In this document: piece after piece, positions 62,618 to 64,000 of the stretch
Layout: each line of letters opens with the position of its first letter
Position numbering within the stretch: the first letter of the stretch is position 1
NCBI RefSeq assembly: GCF_009928415.1
Contig: NZ_JAABNN010000002.1
Coordinates: 558,001-622,000, forward strand
Length of the DNA stretch: 64,000 nucleotides
From: Bacillus sp. USDA818B3_A
GTDB lineage: Bacteria; Bacillota; Bacilli; Bacillales; Cytobacillaceae
Direction of reading: 5' to 3'
Notes under the pieces: model-generated
Database searches by the model: none
The model's input: only the letters and a program-made list of their open reading frames with translations
What the model was told of the DNA's origin: nothing
Program-made: the position numbers and the translations under genes

Positions 62618-63310
62618 TTAATTTAGAATTGCCTTATGAATAACCAAATTAGCATAGGCTGCTTTCATTGGAGCCATCTGCCTGAAGCCTATTTTTCCTC
62701 CTCCATAAATTGGACCGTATGTCTGACCGTCATCTTCCCATTCAAGTACTACCAATTCATTAATGGAAAACTGGACCATCCCTTCATATTTTACTAATTT
62801 CAAATGATAAGGCGGGAGGGCATCCTCTACAGGCGGCAATGGATCGGCTCCTATGGCTGCTAAGTGGAATCCGAAGCTTTTCCGTAAATTACACGTGCGA
62901 AACGCCCTTTCATCTGCATATTTATGCCTGAAATAAGATAAGTGCAGAGCATTTATCGCACCTGAATGGTATTCAGGATATAGACCATTTCTAACCGGCA
63001 ATTGTTCATCAAACAGGTCCTCACCTTTTCGCCCGGCTGCAGCGAAAAAGAACATACAAAGACCTGGCTCCCGTAAAGGATAGAATTCCCACTCCATAAT
63101 AATTTTGTCCGGAAAATCTATTGGACACCAATAAACCCAGTGTGCATGATCCCCAAAAAGATCAGGGTCTAGTTCGTTTTCTAAATGCAAACGATTATGT
63201 TCAAAACTTATCTTGGCTTTCCCTTCTAATTTCCAACCCTTTAAATCTTCTTGATTTGAAAGGGGATTAGCGTAGAGGCATTCTCCTTTTTCAAATTGTT
63301 TCAAGCTCAC
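62618..63310 (-). CDS. yesU: DUF1961 (YesU-like) protein
   Basis: The 230-residue product starts with GTG at 63310 behind AAAGGAGG. It is a soluble beta-rich (jelly-roll) protein without signal peptide, with SGAINALHLSYFRHK, FRTCNLRKSFGFHLAA and GGGKIGFRQMAPMKAAYANL. These match the DUF1961 family to which B. subtilis YesU (about 220 residues) belongs. YesU is encoded in the RG-I cluster; its activity is not established, although a glycan-acting role is likely. It lies between the right-edge glycosidase gene and yesL. Confidence 0.85.
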   Translation of the reverse strand: MSLKQFEKGECLYANPLSNQEDLKGWKLEGKAKISFEHNRLHLENELDPDLFGDHAHWVYWCPIDFPDKIIMEWEFYPLREPGLCMFFFAAAGRKGEDLFDEQLPVRNGLYPEYHSGAINALHLSYFRHKYADERAFRTCNLRKSFGFHLAAIGADPLPPVEDALPPYHLKLVKYEGMVQFSINELVVLEWEDDGQTYGPIYGGGKIGFRQMAPMKAAYANLVIHKAILN

Positions 63311-63456
63311 TAAGCCTAACCTCCTTTAAAGCTAAATCTACTAATTATATACCTACTAATATAAGACACTCACACTTTTCCTACAACCATACTATTTTGA
63401 AATTGAACACTGTTTGACTGTATTTCTTCATATAGCTATAAATAGGTATATATCTA

Positions 63457-63494
63457 AAACAAATCCAAGTGATTTATTCACTTGGGATTTGTTT
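63457..63494 (-). terminator. Terminator after the right-edge glycosidase gene
   Basis: AACAAATCC(C)AAGTGA and TCACTTGGATTTGTT form a long stem over a five-base loop, followed by TTTAG on the minus strand. The stem begins at the stop codon. Confidence 0.75.
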
Positions 63495-64000
63495 TACTGC
63501 GAAAAGGAAAAAAGCTTTAACGTTACCGGTCCAATTAGTCCAGATTTTACAGACTCTTTAACATACTCATTCGCTTTACTGTTGGTAACGATAATTTCTA
63601 GATTTAGGACATCTGTATCAATAAATGGGGTAATGTCAAAAAGATACGGACTCCACAGTTTAACACCTGCTCTTTTTCCATTGATTTTTAATTCAGCTAA
63701 CTCACAAACTTCTCCTAAATCTAATTCCACTCTTTGATATCCTTTTATGGAATTCAGTATAACTTTTGACCGATAAATAGATTCACCGGAAAAATACATC
63801 ATATCTTTAAACTCAGTCAAAGAAACCAAATCATTGATGGACTCATTATCTCGAAATGGATTAGTGATTGTCCAATTTTTCACATTTACAGTGATAACTT
63901 GTGGTGAAGTCTTTCTCTGTTGCGCAAAAGATGGTGAATCATCCGGATTAACACTAATGATCAACGATTCACGATGTTGTAAAGAAAGGTTGAATTTTGT
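63494..64000 (-). CDS. C-terminal end of a large glycoside hydrolase, 5'-truncated by window edge
   Basis: The frame is open from the right edge to the stop at 63494, about 168 residues. It reads as a C-terminal jelly-roll: GYQRVELDLGEVCELAELKINGKRAGVKLWSPY and LFDITPFIDTDVLNLEIIVTNS are the sugar-binding-type sandwich seen at the end of GH106 alpha-L-rhamnosidases and GH2-like enzymes. The preceding NLSLQHRESLIISVNPDDS is also like GH106 proteins. Given the surrounding RG-I genes, a rhamnosidase is likely, but the catalytic part is not in the window. It is in one direction with yesU and yesL. Confidence 0.7.
   Translation of the reverse strand, partial: TKFNLSLQHRESLIISVNPDDSPSFAQQRKTSPQVITVNVKNWTITNPFRDNESINDLVSLTEFKDMMYFSGESIYRSKVILNSIKGYQRVELDLGEVCELAELKINGKRAGVKLWSPYLFDITPFIDTDVLNLEIIVTNSKANEYVKESVKSGLIGPVTLKLFSFSQ

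Noticed and set aside
1..64000. tRNA, rRNA, transposase, integrase or phage genes
   Set aside because: None were recognised on either strand. The region reads as metabolic chromosomal DNA.

Overview
The window is low-GC DNA with Bacillus-type ribosome binding sites (AGGAGG, many GTG/TTG starts), lipoprotein signals, YesMN-type two-component systems, CcpA-like cre sites and LutABC. This points to a member of the Bacillaceae; the genus cannot be fixed from the sequence alone. Nearly all genes are on the minus strand. The content is that of a plant-cell-wall and plant-phenolic catabolic region: rhamnogalacturonan I (RG-I), rhamnose, lactate and a flavonol.

Region 1 (1-8206, minus): an RbsABC-type sugar ABC importer (lipoprotein, ATPase, permease), then a Gfo/Idh/MocA dehydrogenase, a zinc alcohol dehydrogenase and a sugar-phosphate isomerase/epimerase cut by the left edge. 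Upstream is a LytTR response regulator. Divergent from it (8448-11030, plus) is an unusual soluble PAS-HisKA-HATPase-REC protein whose C-terminal third is a near-copy of the importer's binding protein, apparently an intracellular ligand-sensing kinase.

Region 2 (11000-12421): small accessory genes, namely a frameshifted and truncated CBO0543-type membrane protein remnant, an intact paralogue and a DUF5655 protein.

Region 3 (12782-19961): a candidate flavonol catabolic locus. qdoI (quercetin 2,3-dioxygenase) and an esterase form one unit ending in a terminator; a second unit encodes an FAH-family hydrolase, an extradiol dioxygenase, a flavin-dependent hydroxylase and a PNPOx-fold protein. A divergent LysR regulator sits upstream.

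Region 4 (19997-31127): first RG-I/uronide system, with GH4, GH43, an unassigned (alpha/alpha)6 glycosidase, a YesN/YesM pair, two permeases and a YesO-type binding protein.

Region 5 (31339-37525): rhaEW (rhamnulose-1-phosphate aldolase/lactaldehyde dehydrogenase), a Gfo/Idh oxidoreductase and lutABC. rhaEW and lutA have almost identical promoters with the same AAACAAAC element in the spacer, which ties lactate oxidation to rhamnose breakdown.

Region 6 (37809-64000): second RG-I system, with an esterase, two large secreted PL11 rhamnogalacturonan lyases, a second YesO/P/Q importer, an additional binding protein, a second YesM/YesN pair, a deacetylase, a second GH4, a GH105 with a long N-terminal extension, YesS, two DUF624 (YesL) proteins, a DUF1961 (YesU) protein and the C-terminal end of a large glycosidase. 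PL11 enzymes cut RG-I outside the cell, the YesOPQ importers take up oligomers (no ATPase gene is present, so a shared MsmX-like ATPase elsewhere is inferred), and GH105/GH4 and other glycosidases finish the job inside. Rhamnose then passes through RhaEW to lactate and LutABC.

The least expected structures are three intergenic arrays with different unit sequences but the same ~21-bp period, each just 3' of a gene; the kinase-binding-protein fusion; the shared rha/lut promoter; and the flavonol locus.
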